Assembly: GCA_016711045.1 (NCBI GenBank)
Contig: JADJTT010000007.1
Location: forward strand, 1 to 64,000
Length of the DNA stretch: 64,000 nt
Direction of reading: 5' to 3'
Source: Saprospirales bacterium
Lineage (GTDB): Bacteria; Bacteroidota; Bacteroidia; Chitinophagales; Saprospiraceae
In this document: positions 36,749 through 45,392 of the stretch, piece after piece
How positions within the stretch are numbered: the first letter of the stretch is position 1
How the letters are laid out: every line of letters begins with the position of its first letter
Notes under the pieces: model-generated
Seen by the model: only the letters and a program-made list of their open reading frames with translations
What the model was told of the DNA's origin: nothing
Database searches by the model: none
Position numbers and translations under genes: made by a program

Positions 36749-38860
36749 ATGAAACGGATCCTATATTTTGTACTTATCACTGCTTTGGGTTTTGCGGCGT
36801 GTACGCCCAAAACAGGGGAACACACCTCTTCCAGTGAAGATTTCCGGAAGACCGCCCCTGCGCCCGGGCCTGCGCCCAAAATCGAATTGGGTACCTACGA
36901 TCAATTTCAACTGGATAATGGGCTGAAGGTCATCGTGGTGGAAAACCACAAATTGCCCCGCGTGTCTTTCCAGATCTTTGTGGATGCGCCTGAAGTGCAT
37001 GAGGGTGAACTGGCGGGCTTTATCGATATGGCCGGCAGCTTGCTGAACAAAGGCACGAAGAATCACACCAAGGCCCAGATCGACGAGGCGGTAGACTTTA
37101 TGGGCGCGAGCCTATCTTCTTCCGGCTCCGGCTTATTTGCCTCCTGCCTGTCCAAGTATTCCGAAGACCTGCTGGATCTGATGGCAGATGTCCTGATGAA
37201 TCCTACTTTCCCGGCAGAGGAGTTTGATAAACTGAAAAAGCAGACCCTATCTGGCCTGGCAAGCTCGAAAAACGACCCGAATGCCATTGCCGACAATGTC
37301 GAAAATGTGCTGAATTTTGGCAAGGACCACCCTTATGGGAATGTGCAATCGGAAGTGTCTACGGAGAAGATTTCGGTAGATGTGTGTAAAGCCTATTACC
37401 AAACGTACTTCCGGCCCAACATTTCCTACCTCGTGGTAGTGGGAGACATCAATCCTGCCGATGCCCGGGATCTGGCAACTAAATATTTCGCCAAGTGGGA
37501 GAAGCGCCCGGTGCAGGAAGTGGCCTACGAAACGCCAAAAGCACCCGACCAGGCTCGCGTCGCATTTGTCGACAAAGCAGGCGCCGTGCAATCGGTAATC
37601 CACGTTACTTACCCAATCGATATGAAGCCGGGGTCTCCGGATGCCATCAAAGCCAGTGTGATGAATACCGTGTTGGGAGGCTATTTCGGTAGCCGCCTGA
37701 TGAGCAACCTGCGGGAAGACAAAGCCTATACCTATGGCGCCCGCTCCTCCATCGAAAACGACCCGCTCATTGGTTCTTTCCGAGCCTACGCCAGCGTGCG
37801 CAACGAGGTAACCGACAGCTCTATGACGCAGTTTTTGTACGAACTTAACCGCCTTCGCACCGAAAAACTGGGTGAGGAGGAGTTGAATATGGTGAAGAAT
37901 TATATGTCCGGTGGTTTCGCACGCTCCCTGGAGTCTCCACAAACGGTGGCCCGCTTCGCTCTCAATACGGCCCGGTTCAACCTGCCACCAGATTATTATG
38001 CCACATACCTGGAGCGTCTCCAGGCTGTCACCGCCGACGATGTCCAGGCGATGGCTCAAAAGTATATCCACCCCGATAAAGCGTACTTACTGGTCGTGGG
38101 CAATAAGCCTAGTGTGGCCGAAAAACTGCTGCCGTTTGACAAGGACCAAAAGATTGAATTTTATGATACTTTCGGCAACCTAATGCCGGAAGAAGGTATG
38201 GAATTGCCCAAAGGGCTGACGGCTGATCAGGTTATTGAAGACTATGTGGTTGCCCTGGGTGGGAAGGAAGCGGTAGGAAATGTCAAGTCTCTTAAGCTGG
38301 CTATGAGCGCCGATTCGCCTATGGGTAAACTGGAAGTGATGAACCTTTGGGTGAAGCCCAACATGTTCATGAATACATTCGGAATGGGCGGCAATGTCAT
38401 GCAGAAAATGGTATTTGACGGGGAAAACGGTCAATTGGAAGCGATGGGGCAGAAACAACCCATGGATGAAGAGACCTTGGCCGGCCTTAAAGAAGATGTC
38501 TTTTCCTATTTTGGAGAGATGAACTATGCGGCGAAGGGCCATAAACTCAGCCTGGTAGGCATCGAAATGGTAGAAGGCCAGAAGGCATACCGAATCGATG
38601 TGGAATCGCCCTCCGGCAAGAAGAAAACCCAATACTTCCTCACGGAAAACAGCCTGAAGGTTCGTGAAATGGAAGACCAGGAAGGGCAGGGCCAAACGGT
38701 GACGGTAATTACGGATTTTGGAGATTACAAAAAAGTGGATGGGGTGATGATCCCGCACCAATGGACTATCACCGGGGTAATGCCCATTCCGTTGAAAATG
38801 ACGATGAATACAGTGGAAATTAACGGGGAAGTAGATCCCGGGCTGTTTAAGATACAATAA
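36749..38860 (+). CDS. M16 non-catalytic subunit fused to a LolA-like domain (lipoprotein)
   Basis: 703 residues from the ATG at 36749; lipoprotein signal MKRILYFVLITALGFAAC. Residues about 45-470 form two M16 halves. Where the partner has HFFEH, this has FIDMAGSLLNKGT, so zinc cannot bind. The conserved GGYFGSRLMSNLREDKAYTYG in the second half retains the R/Y substrate site. Residues about 490-700 are an added domain (VVALGGKEAVGNVKSLKLAM ... VDGVMIPHQWTITG) that looks like the LolA/outer-membrane lipoprotein-sorting fold. Probably acts with the preceding peptidase at the outer membrane. The LolA-like call is moderate. Confidence 0.88.
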   Translation: MKRILYFVLITALGFAACTPKTGEHTSSSEDFRKTAPAPGPAPKIELGTYDQFQLDNGLKVIVVENHKLPRVSFQIFVDAPEVHEGELAGFIDMAGSLLNKGTKNHTKAQIDEAVDFMGASLSSSGSGLFASCLSKYSEDLLDLMADVLMNPTFPAEEFDKLKKQTLSGLASSKNDPNAIADNVENVLNFGKDHPYGNVQSEVSTEKISVDVCKAYYQTYFRPNISYLVVVGDINPADARDLATKYFAKWEKRPVQEVAYETPKAPDQARVAFVDKAGAVQSVIHVTYPIDMKPGSPDAIKASVMNTVLGGYFGSRLMSNLREDKAYTYGARSSIENDPLIGSFRAYASVRNEVTDSSMTQFLYELNRLRTEKLGEEELNMVKNYMSGGFARSLESPQTVARFALNTARFNLPPDYYATYLERLQAVTADDVQAMAQKYIHPDKAYLLVVGNKPSVAEKLLPFDKDQKIEFYDTFGNLMPEEGMELPKGLTADQVIEDYVVALGGKEAVGNVKSLKLAMSADSPMGKLEVMNLWVKPNMFMNTFGMGGNVMQKMVFDGENGQLEAMGQKQPMDEETLAGLKEDVFSYFGEMNYAAKGHKLSLVGIEMVEGQKAYRIDVESPSGKKKTQYFLTENSLKVREMEDQEGQGQTVTVITDFGDYKKVDGVMIPHQWTITGVMPIPLKMTMNTVEINGEVDPGLFKIQ

Positions 38861-38862
38861 AT

Positions 38863-38918
38863 AAAAAAGAGGCTGTTTCAAAAGGAGCGTAAGCGACTTC
38901 TGAAACAGCCTCTTTTTT
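38863..38918. terminator. 18-bp perfect bidirectional terminator hairpin
   Basis: Arms 38863-38880 and 38901-38918 (AAAAAAGAGGCTGTTTCA and its complement) with a 20-base loop. T-runs on both strands. It sits between the converging M16 and HMG-CoA synthase genes. Confidence 0.9.
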
Positions 38919-38919
38919 A

Positions 38920-40470
38920 TTATACCTTTTCATATACGTTGGCTTCCCGCCATTCGTAGGTCCGGGCGCCGATGTGGGCATGATCGGTGGCCACATCTAC
39001 CAGCGCGAAAGCCCCCTGGGGAGGCGCAACGCTGCGGGTGGGTTGTCCGCGATGCAATTTTTCATAGGTAGGGTAGTCGATCTCCTGCCGTTGCGCCAGG
39101 GTATCGAAAAGCCCAAAACGCTGCACTAGCTGCTTCCATTCCGGCTGGACTACCGCTTCAAATACCTTGGATTTGGAACCGCTGCCGTAGGCGAAAAAGC
39201 CGATCCGGCTCCCCGTAAGGTCATTGCCTTCATGCAGGTCTGACTCCAGGGTGCTCATCAACGACAGGAAAATGGAGGCTGTATAGAGATTACCTACCTG
39301 ACTGGAGGCGCGCTGTCCTTTTTCAATGGCCTGGTGGAGGTAGGCCTTGTATTCTTCTGTTTGCGAAACGCCCTTCAAAAAGCGGGTATAGGCTTGTGTG
39401 AAGTCCTCCTCATTTTCAAAATCGGAGGCTAGCGGACAGCTCAGGTCATAGGCTTTCAACCATTGGGTTGCCTGTTCGGTGCGTGCCATTTCCAGATAGA
39501 AAATTTCCGGGAACATCCGCTTGGCCTGGAAGGCGTAAGGTAGATGGAAGACCAGCCTTTCCCAGCGATCGAGCACGGTATGGCCATTGCTGATCAGCCC
39601 GGTACGGTTGGCTTGCACCCGGAAATCGGCCAGCGCCTGGCGGGTTCTGTCCTGGTAACAGGCATTGGAATAAGGACCGTCAAATACAGGGGTATCTTTT
39701 TGCAAAAAGAGGAAGTGGTCGTTTTCATCCAGAATGCCGGTGATCTCAAGTTCCTCCGGCAGGCGGGCGATTATTTCGAGAGGGTCCAGGTGCCCCATGC
39801 CGCTCAACCGCAACACTTCTTCAATGAGCTGGATCTTATCGACCGGCCGGATGGGTTTGTAAAAGTCGTATACCCCTTGCGTAGCTACCCCCCATACATT
39901 TTCGAGGGCCAGCAACCTCGGATTTTGGCGCACCAGCAATGCCACAGCTCCGGCGCCCTGGGTGTATTCTCCGGTTGAACCGAGCTCGTATTGCGCGACG
40001 TCGGAACTGACAACCAGCCCGATTCGATCCGTGCCTCCATGCACCCAGTCCAGGGTGTTCTGCAGGGCATCGACTCCGGCAATACAGGCAAAGGTGAGAT
40101 CTACCACATCGCAGTGGAGAAAGCAATCTTTCCCGAAGGTAGATTCGTATTTCGTCTGCAACATTTCCAGCACATTGCTGGCAACGGGTTTCGCCCCATC
40201 CCAGGAGCTTTCCGTGCCGAGATAGATACGTCCGATCATCCTTGGATCCAGTTGATTGCGATCCAACAGGATGGCGATCGCATTGGCAGCCATGGTGGCT
40301 GCGTCTTCATGCACATCCGGCACCGACATTTGGGAGAGGCCAAGGCCCTTGTTCAATTTGTCGTATTCCAGGTTGCGTTTTTCCGCCAATACGGAGATGG
40401 GCAGGAATAATTTAGGCACATAAAAGGCCATATCATCAATACCGGCGGGGAACGAAACATTGCTTGTCAT
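38920..40470 (-). CDS. Hydroxymethylglutaryl-CoA synthase
   Basis: Condenses acetyl-CoA with acetoacetyl-CoA to HMG-CoA, the entry to the mevalonate route. 516 residues, longer than typical bacterial MvaS (about 390). GIDDMAFYVPK at the start, Glu87 in LGTESSWDGAKP, catalytic Cys129 in DLTFACIAGVDAL and His in LVFHLPYAFQAKRMFP are all present, along with FFAYGSGSKSKVFEA near the end. No other mevalonate gene lies nearby. An alternative is a related HMGS-like enzyme in polyketide beta-branching, but no carrier proteins or PKS genes are seen. No gene symbol is given because mvaS versus hmgS cannot be settled. Confidence 0.88.
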   Translation of the reverse strand: MTSNVSFPAGIDDMAFYVPKLFLPISVLAEKRNLEYDKLNKGLGLSQMSVPDVHEDAATMAANAIAILLDRNQLDPRMIGRIYLGTESSWDGAKPVASNVLEMLQTKYESTFGKDCFLHCDVVDLTFACIAGVDALQNTLDWVHGGTDRIGLVVSSDVAQYELGSTGEYTQGAGAVALLVRQNPRLLALENVWGVATQGVYDFYKPIRPVDKIQLIEEVLRLSGMGHLDPLEIIARLPEELEITGILDENDHFLFLQKDTPVFDGPYSNACYQDRTRQALADFRVQANRTGLISNGHTVLDRWERLVFHLPYAFQAKRMFPEIFYLEMARTEQATQWLKAYDLSCPLASDFENEEDFTQAYTRFLKGVSQTEEYKAYLHQAIEKGQRASSQVGNLYTASIFLSLMSTLESDLHEGNDLTGSRIGFFAYGSGSKSKVFEAVVQPEWKQLVQRFGLFDTLAQRQEIDYPTYEKLHRGQPTRSVAPPQGAFALVDVATDHAHIGARTYEWREANVYEKV

Positions 40471-40732
40471 TGTTGACCAGAATTAAAGGATTTACAGATT
40501 TTTCTTTCACGGAATAAAAAATACCTTTCTCCCGGTGCGAGGACCAGGCAGTGGTGGTATTTCTTTTTGGTATTACTTGGCGGGAAAGTGTGAAGAAAAA
40601 ACGGCGGAGAGTATTAACTTTACGCCCTTATTTCCCTGGGTACTAGAAGAGGCAAACAGCAAATAAACGGAACTGTTGCCAATTTTCACAAAAAAATTTT
40701 CCGGATCAATGTCCGGACCTTTCATTTATAGC

Positions 40733-42586
40733 ATGGATTCCATTATTTCAGTCATTCAAAAAGGGGTGGGGAAGGCCTTCAAAAGCCTTTACCAGCAAGA
40801 ATTGGACGAAACCCAGGTCCTTGTTCAGGTCACCCGCAAGGAGTTTGAGGGGGATTATACGATCGTCGTATTTCCACTGACGCGCCTGACCGGGAAGAAA
40901 CCAGATGAATTAGCCCAGGAATTGGGCAATTTTTTGGTAAATGAACTGGAGGAGATCAGCGCCTTTAACGTCATAAAAGGTTTCCTGAACCTCACCGTAG
41001 CCAATGTTTACTGGGGCGCATTCCTGCAGGAAGTAGGCAAATTGGCACACTACGGTCAATTTCCGCCTAACGGGCACAAGGTGATGGTGGAGTTTTGTTC
41101 ACCCAACACCAACAAACCGCTGCATCTGGGGCATATCCGGAATATCCTGTTGGGTTGGTCGTGCGCCCGTATCCTGGAAGCTGCCGGCTATGAGGTCGTG
41201 CGGGTGCAAGTGATTAATGACCGGGGTATTGCCGTGTGCAAGAGCATGGTGGCCTGGCAAGACTATGGCAACGGCGCGACACCGGAGTCGACCGGTATCA
41301 AGAGCGACCATTTTGTCGGCGAGTATTACGTGGAGTTTGAAAAACGCCTCCAACCTGAATACAAGACCTGGCAGGCTTCGGAAGCGGGGCAACAGGTATA
41401 CAGGGAAAAGGCCAAGGAAGGACAATCCCCCGAAGCCTTTTTCAAAGCGTTTAAAAACCAGTATGTCAACGAGTATAGCGAATTGGGCAAAAAAGCTTCC
41501 GATATGTTGCTGCGTTGGGAAGCCGGCGACCCGGAGACGGTAGCGCTGTGGAAAAAAATGAACGGCTGGGTATACGAAGGTTTCGAACAGACCTTTAAAG
41601 ATTTGGGGGTTCGTTTTGACAAACTCTATTACGAATCTGAAACCTACCTGCTGGGGAAGGATCTCGTGGAGAAGGGCTTGAACGAGGGCGTATTCTATCG
41701 CCAGGACGATGGATCGGTATGGGCCGACTTGTCCGGGATCGGGATGGACCCAAAGATCGTGATCCGGAGCAACGGTACGTCCGTATATACCACCCAGGAT
41801 ATCGGTACCGCGCATTTGCGCTACCAGGACTTTGGCGTGGATAAAATGGTGTATGTAGTGGCCGATGAACAGAACCATCACTTTCAAGCCCTGTTCGAGA
41901 TACTCAAGCGCCTGGGCGAACCTTATGCCGAAGGCCTTCACCACCTGGCTTATGGCATGGTAGAACTGCCGGAAGGGAAGATGAAATCAAGGGAAGGCAC
42001 AGTAGTCGATGCCGACGACCTCATCGCGGAGGTGATCGAAGAAGCCAGGTTAAACGCATCCGAAAGGGGAGAGGTCGCCGAGTTGTCTGCAGCCGAACAG
42101 GAAATGATCATTCGCCGGGTAGGATTGGCGGCGTTAAAGTTCCACATCATCAAAGTTCAGCCCAAAAAATGGATGACCTTCGACCCGAAAGAATCGGTGG
42201 ATATGCAGGGCCAAACAGGGCCTTATATCCAGTATGCCTACGTCCGGATCAACGGCTTGATCAACAGGGCGCGGCGTGAAGGCATTGACTTCGCCACCGG
42301 CAGTGCCTACCTCGACTTTCAACCCGCGGAACGGGAGCTACTGCAGCAACTGTATCAATTTCCCGATACCATCCAGGAAGCGGCTATGGGGTATGATCCC
42401 TCGACAGTGGCTAATTATTGCTATTCATTGGCAAAGGCCTACAGCAAACTCTGGCACGATCTTCCTGTCTTCAATGCAGAAGACCCGGCAGCCAAGGCCT
42501 TCCGGTTGCAGTTGAGCCGCGTTACAGGAGATGTGCTCCGGTTTGGGATGGACCTGCTCGGCATACAGATGCCGGAGAAAATGTAA
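40733..42586 (+). CDS. argS: Arginyl-tRNA synthetase
   Basis: Class I aminoacyl-tRNA synthetase charging tRNA-Arg. 617 residues from the ATG at 40733; an upstream TTG at 40676 would add 19 residues not typical of the family. N-terminal additional domain (about 1-100), HIGH motif as HLGHIRNILLGW (about 135), and the later GKMKSREGT in place of KMSKS, as often in ArgRS. C-terminal anticodon-binding domain with MQGQTGPYIQYAYVR before it. Followed 75 bases later by glnS. Confidence 0.95.
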   Translation: MDSIISVIQKGVGKAFKSLYQQELDETQVLVQVTRKEFEGDYTIVVFPLTRLTGKKPDELAQELGNFLVNELEEISAFNVIKGFLNLTVANVYWGAFLQEVGKLAHYGQFPPNGHKVMVEFCSPNTNKPLHLGHIRNILLGWSCARILEAAGYEVVRVQVINDRGIAVCKSMVAWQDYGNGATPESTGIKSDHFVGEYYVEFEKRLQPEYKTWQASEAGQQVYREKAKEGQSPEAFFKAFKNQYVNEYSELGKKASDMLLRWEAGDPETVALWKKMNGWVYEGFEQTFKDLGVRFDKLYYESETYLLGKDLVEKGLNEGVFYRQDDGSVWADLSGIGMDPKIVIRSNGTSVYTTQDIGTAHLRYQDFGVDKMVYVVADEQNHHFQALFEILKRLGEPYAEGLHHLAYGMVELPEGKMKSREGTVVDADDLIAEVIEEARLNASERGEVAELSAAEQEMIIRRVGLAALKFHIIKVQPKKWMTFDPKESVDMQGQTGPYIQYAYVRINGLINRARREGIDFATGSAYLDFQPAERELLQQLYQFPDTIQEAAMGYDPSTVANYCYSLAKAYSKLWHDLPVFNAEDPAAKAFRLQLSRVTGDVLRFGMDLLGIQMPEKM

Positions 42587-42661
42587 CAGCGCGTAACATC
42601 AGTAAATAAACAAAACCACTGCCAGCGGCGGTGGTTTATAACTCATAAAGTCTTTATCCCG

Positions 42662-44353
42662 ATGGAAATAAACGAAGCCAACGAACCCAAAGAATCTCTG
42701 AATTTTATCGAAGAGATCGTGGAGGAAGATATCCGGAATGGAAAGCATGGAGGACGTGTACATACCCGCTTCCCTCCGGAACCGAACGGTTACCTGCATA
42801 TCGGCCATGCCAAGGCTATCGTGGTGAGTTTTGGCATCGCCCAGAAATACGGTGGTATCACCAACCTGCGCTTCGACGATACAAACCCGGTTACGGAAGA
42901 CACGGAGTATGTGGATGCGATCAAGCGGGATATCCATTGGCTGGGGTATGACTGGGATGACCGGGAGTACTACGCTTCTGACTATTTCCCCAAATTGTAT
43001 GAGTTTGCCGTAGACCTGGTGAAAAAAGGCCTGGCCTATGTAGACGACTCGAGCCCGGAAGAAATAGCCCGCATGAAGGGCAACCCTTCGCAGCCAGGTG
43101 AAGAAAGTCCCTTCCGTCTCCGCTCGATCGAGGAAAACCTCGACCTGCTGGAACGTATGCGCAATGGGGAATTTGAGGAAGGCTCGCGTGTCCTGCGCGC
43201 CCGTGTAGATATGACCTCGCCCAATATGCACATGCGCGACCCGATCATTTACCGGATTAAATTCGCTCATCACCACCGTACGGGCGATCAGTGGTGTATC
43301 TATCCGATGTATGACTTCGCGCATGGGCAGAGCGATTCTATTGAAGAGATCACCCATTCGCTTTGTTCGCTGGAGTTTCGGCACCACCGCCCGTTATATG
43401 ACTGGTTTATCGAAAAGCTGGAGATCTTCCCCTCCCGGCAAATTGAATTTGCACGGATGAATGTAGCGTTCATGATCACCAGCAAGCGCAAACTGTTGCA
43501 ATTGGTGAAGGAAGGCTACGTCACCGGCTGGGACGATCCGCGTATGCCTACCCTGACCGGCATGCGGCGCAGAGGCTATCCGCCGGCGGCCATTCGAATG
43601 TTTGCCGATAAAGCAGGGGTAGCCCGACGCGACAATATCATTGAGTATGAACTCCTGGAAAGCTGTGTGCGCGAAGAGCTCAACCGGACCTCCGCAAGGG
43701 TAATGGCCGTGCTCAATCCGCTGAAAGTCGTGCTCACCAACTACCCGGAAGGACAAGTGGAGCAGATGGACGTGGAGAACAACCCGGAAGACGATTCCAT
43801 GGGTACCCGCCAAATGCCATTCTCCAAAGAATTATATATCGAGCGGGACGATTTCATGGAAAATCCGCCCCCAAAATACTTCCGCCTGGCTCCAGGTGGA
43901 GAGGTGCGCCTCAAAGCAGGCTATATCATCCGTTGCGACGAGGTGGTAAAAGACCAGGCGGGCGAGATCGTGGAATTGCGCTGTGCATATTACCCCAATA
44001 GCCGCAGTGGCTCCGACACGTCGGGGATCAAGGTCAAAGGAACGATCCACTGGGTTTCGGCCCCTCATGCCCTGGAGGCAGAGGTCCGGCTCTACGACCG
44101 TCTTTTTACCGATCCGACTCCCGATCAGCACGAAGGCCAGGACTTTAAAGAGTTTGTGAATCCGGAATCCCTCAAGGTTCTGGAAAAAGCCTATGTCGAA
44201 CCCGCGCTTGCCGAGGCAAAACCGATGGATCAGTTCCAGTTCCTCCGCATGGGCTATTTTTCGGTCGACCCGGATAGCACTTCCGCAAAAATGATCTTTA
44301 ACAGGGCTGTGACACTGAAGGATGCCTGGGCGAAAGTGCAGCAGAAGGGGTGA
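42662..44353 (+). CDS. glnS: Glutaminyl-tRNA synthetase
   Basis: Class I synthetase charging tRNA-Gln directly. 563 residues. HIGH motif in PPEPNGYLHIGHAKA (about 40), FDDTNP, DYFPKLYEFAVDLVKKGLAY and the signature ITSKRKLLQLVKEG in KMSKS position; C-terminal beta-barrel anticodon domain (GEVRLKAGYIIRCD). These distinguish GlnRS from GluRS, which lacks the C-terminal barrels. Same strand as argS and likely cotranscribed. Ends one base before a convergent gene. Confidence 0.95.
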   Translation: MEINEANEPKESLNFIEEIVEEDIRNGKHGGRVHTRFPPEPNGYLHIGHAKAIVVSFGIAQKYGGITNLRFDDTNPVTEDTEYVDAIKRDIHWLGYDWDDREYYASDYFPKLYEFAVDLVKKGLAYVDDSSPEEIARMKGNPSQPGEESPFRLRSIEENLDLLERMRNGEFEEGSRVLRARVDMTSPNMHMRDPIIYRIKFAHHHRTGDQWCIYPMYDFAHGQSDSIEEITHSLCSLEFRHHRPLYDWFIEKLEIFPSRQIEFARMNVAFMITSKRKLLQLVKEGYVTGWDDPRMPTLTGMRRRGYPPAAIRMFADKAGVARRDNIIEYELLESCVREELNRTSARVMAVLNPLKVVLTNYPEGQVEQMDVENNPEDDSMGTRQMPFSKELYIERDDFMENPPPKYFRLAPGGEVRLKAGYIIRCDEVVKDQAGEIVELRCAYYPNSRSGSDTSGIKVKGTIHWVSAPHALEAEVRLYDRLFTDPTPDQHEGQDFKEFVNPESLKVLEKAYVEPALAEAKPMDQFQFLRMGYFSVDPDSTSAKMIFNRAVTLKDAWAKVQQKG

Positions 44354-44354
44354 A

Positions 44355-45392
44355 CTAGTAAAACACAAACCCATTCGGGTTCACTCCGGCCTTAAAAAAC
44401 TGGATCTCGCTGCCGTCTGGTGTGTAGCGGTAGACAGTGCCGCGTTGCATAAAATCACCGGCGTCGGAAGTGAAGATTTCACTGCCGGAGGGCTGGATTT
44501 CCAGGGAGTATAAGTTCCGTCCATTTGCCGCGATGAGGGGAGTGGTGGGAAGCGCTACTGCGTCAATCTCCATCCGGTAAATAGCTTCTTTCAGGAAAAA
44601 CAGCACATCCCCTGCGGAATTGATGCGGATCTTTGCCGCGACACCCGTATGATAGTCTGGAAATTCAAACCGATGCTCAATCTGCCGGGTTTGAGGATCG
44701 ATGCACAAGATGCCTCCCGGGAGGGAGGAAGATTCATCTCCGGTGCAGAGCGTCCAGAGTTTTCCGTTTTTATCTACCACAAGGCTCGTAGGATCAAAAT
44801 CCACAGACATCTGGTCGACTCCGTTCGTCAGGGTGTCGATAATATAGAGATTGTTGGAAAAACGGCTGGCTACAAAGACTTCCCCGCCAATCCGGACCAT
44901 CTCTTCCGTCCATCCGGTTACCTGAATGGAATCTTCCAGTTTTTGTTGGGTGTTCAGGTCGACCCGGTATATGAAATTGCTGAACAAGTCGGTGACATAG
45001 GCTTTCCCGGAGGGCAGGGGGAGAAGGTATCGGGGAGAGGTAAAGGGCGCGATGGTGGCGGTGCGGATGAAATCGTCCGGATGGACCCCCAGGATTTTCT
45101 GGGAGTTGTTGACCACGATAAATGCCTGGTCCTTCCAAATCGTCATGCTTTGCAACACATCGCCGAGGGGTAGGCCATTCTGCTGCGCAAAAAGTCCGGA
45201 GAAAAGCCGGTTGTCGGCGTAGCGGAAATAATCGATCGAGGCGTTTCCTGCATTAAACCCACCTTCGTTCAGGATGTACACGCCGGTGCCCTGTTCAATG
45301 GGTACCGGCGAATTCTCGGGGAGGGTAGGGCCGTCATCGGCGCAATTCCACCAAAGGAGTGACAGGAAAAGGATAGGAAGTAATTTTTTCAT
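44355..45392 (-). CDS. YncE-like (DUF5074-type) beta-propeller lipoprotein next to a TonB receptor
   Basis: 345 residues with signal MKKLLPILFLSLLWWNC and lipobox Cys. The body is a beta-propeller-like repeat protein: GVYILNEGGFNAGNASIDYF, FTSPRYLLPLPSGKAYVTDL, IGGEVFVASRFSNNLYIID, DPTSLVVDKNGKLWTLC. Proteins of this type are the surface partner of BtuB-like receptors in Bacteroidota. Its start overlaps the TonB receptor's stop by four bases, so they are translated from one operon and probably form one uptake complex. The ligand is not visible from sequence; a cobalamin-like compound is a reasonable guess. Confidence 0.85.
   Translation of the reverse strand: MKKLLPILFLSLLWWNCADDGPTLPENSPVPIEQGTGVYILNEGGFNAGNASIDYFRYADNRLFSGLFAQQNGLPLGDVLQSMTIWKDQAFIVVNNSQKILGVHPDDFIRTATIAPFTSPRYLLPLPSGKAYVTDLFSNFIYRVDLNTQQKLEDSIQVTGWTEEMVRIGGEVFVASRFSNNLYIIDTLTNGVDQMSVDFDPTSLVVDKNGKLWTLCTGDESSSLPGGILCIDPQTRQIEHRFEFPDYHTGVAAKIRINSAGDVLFFLKEAIYRMEIDAVALPTTPLIAANGRNLYSLEIQPSGSEIFTSDAGDFMQRGTVYRYTPDGSEIQFFKAGVNPNGFVFY

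Noticed and set aside
42662..44353. Glutamyl-tRNA synthetase as the product
   Set aside because: The two-barrel C-terminal anticodon domain and the PEPNGYLHIGH block are those of GlnRS.
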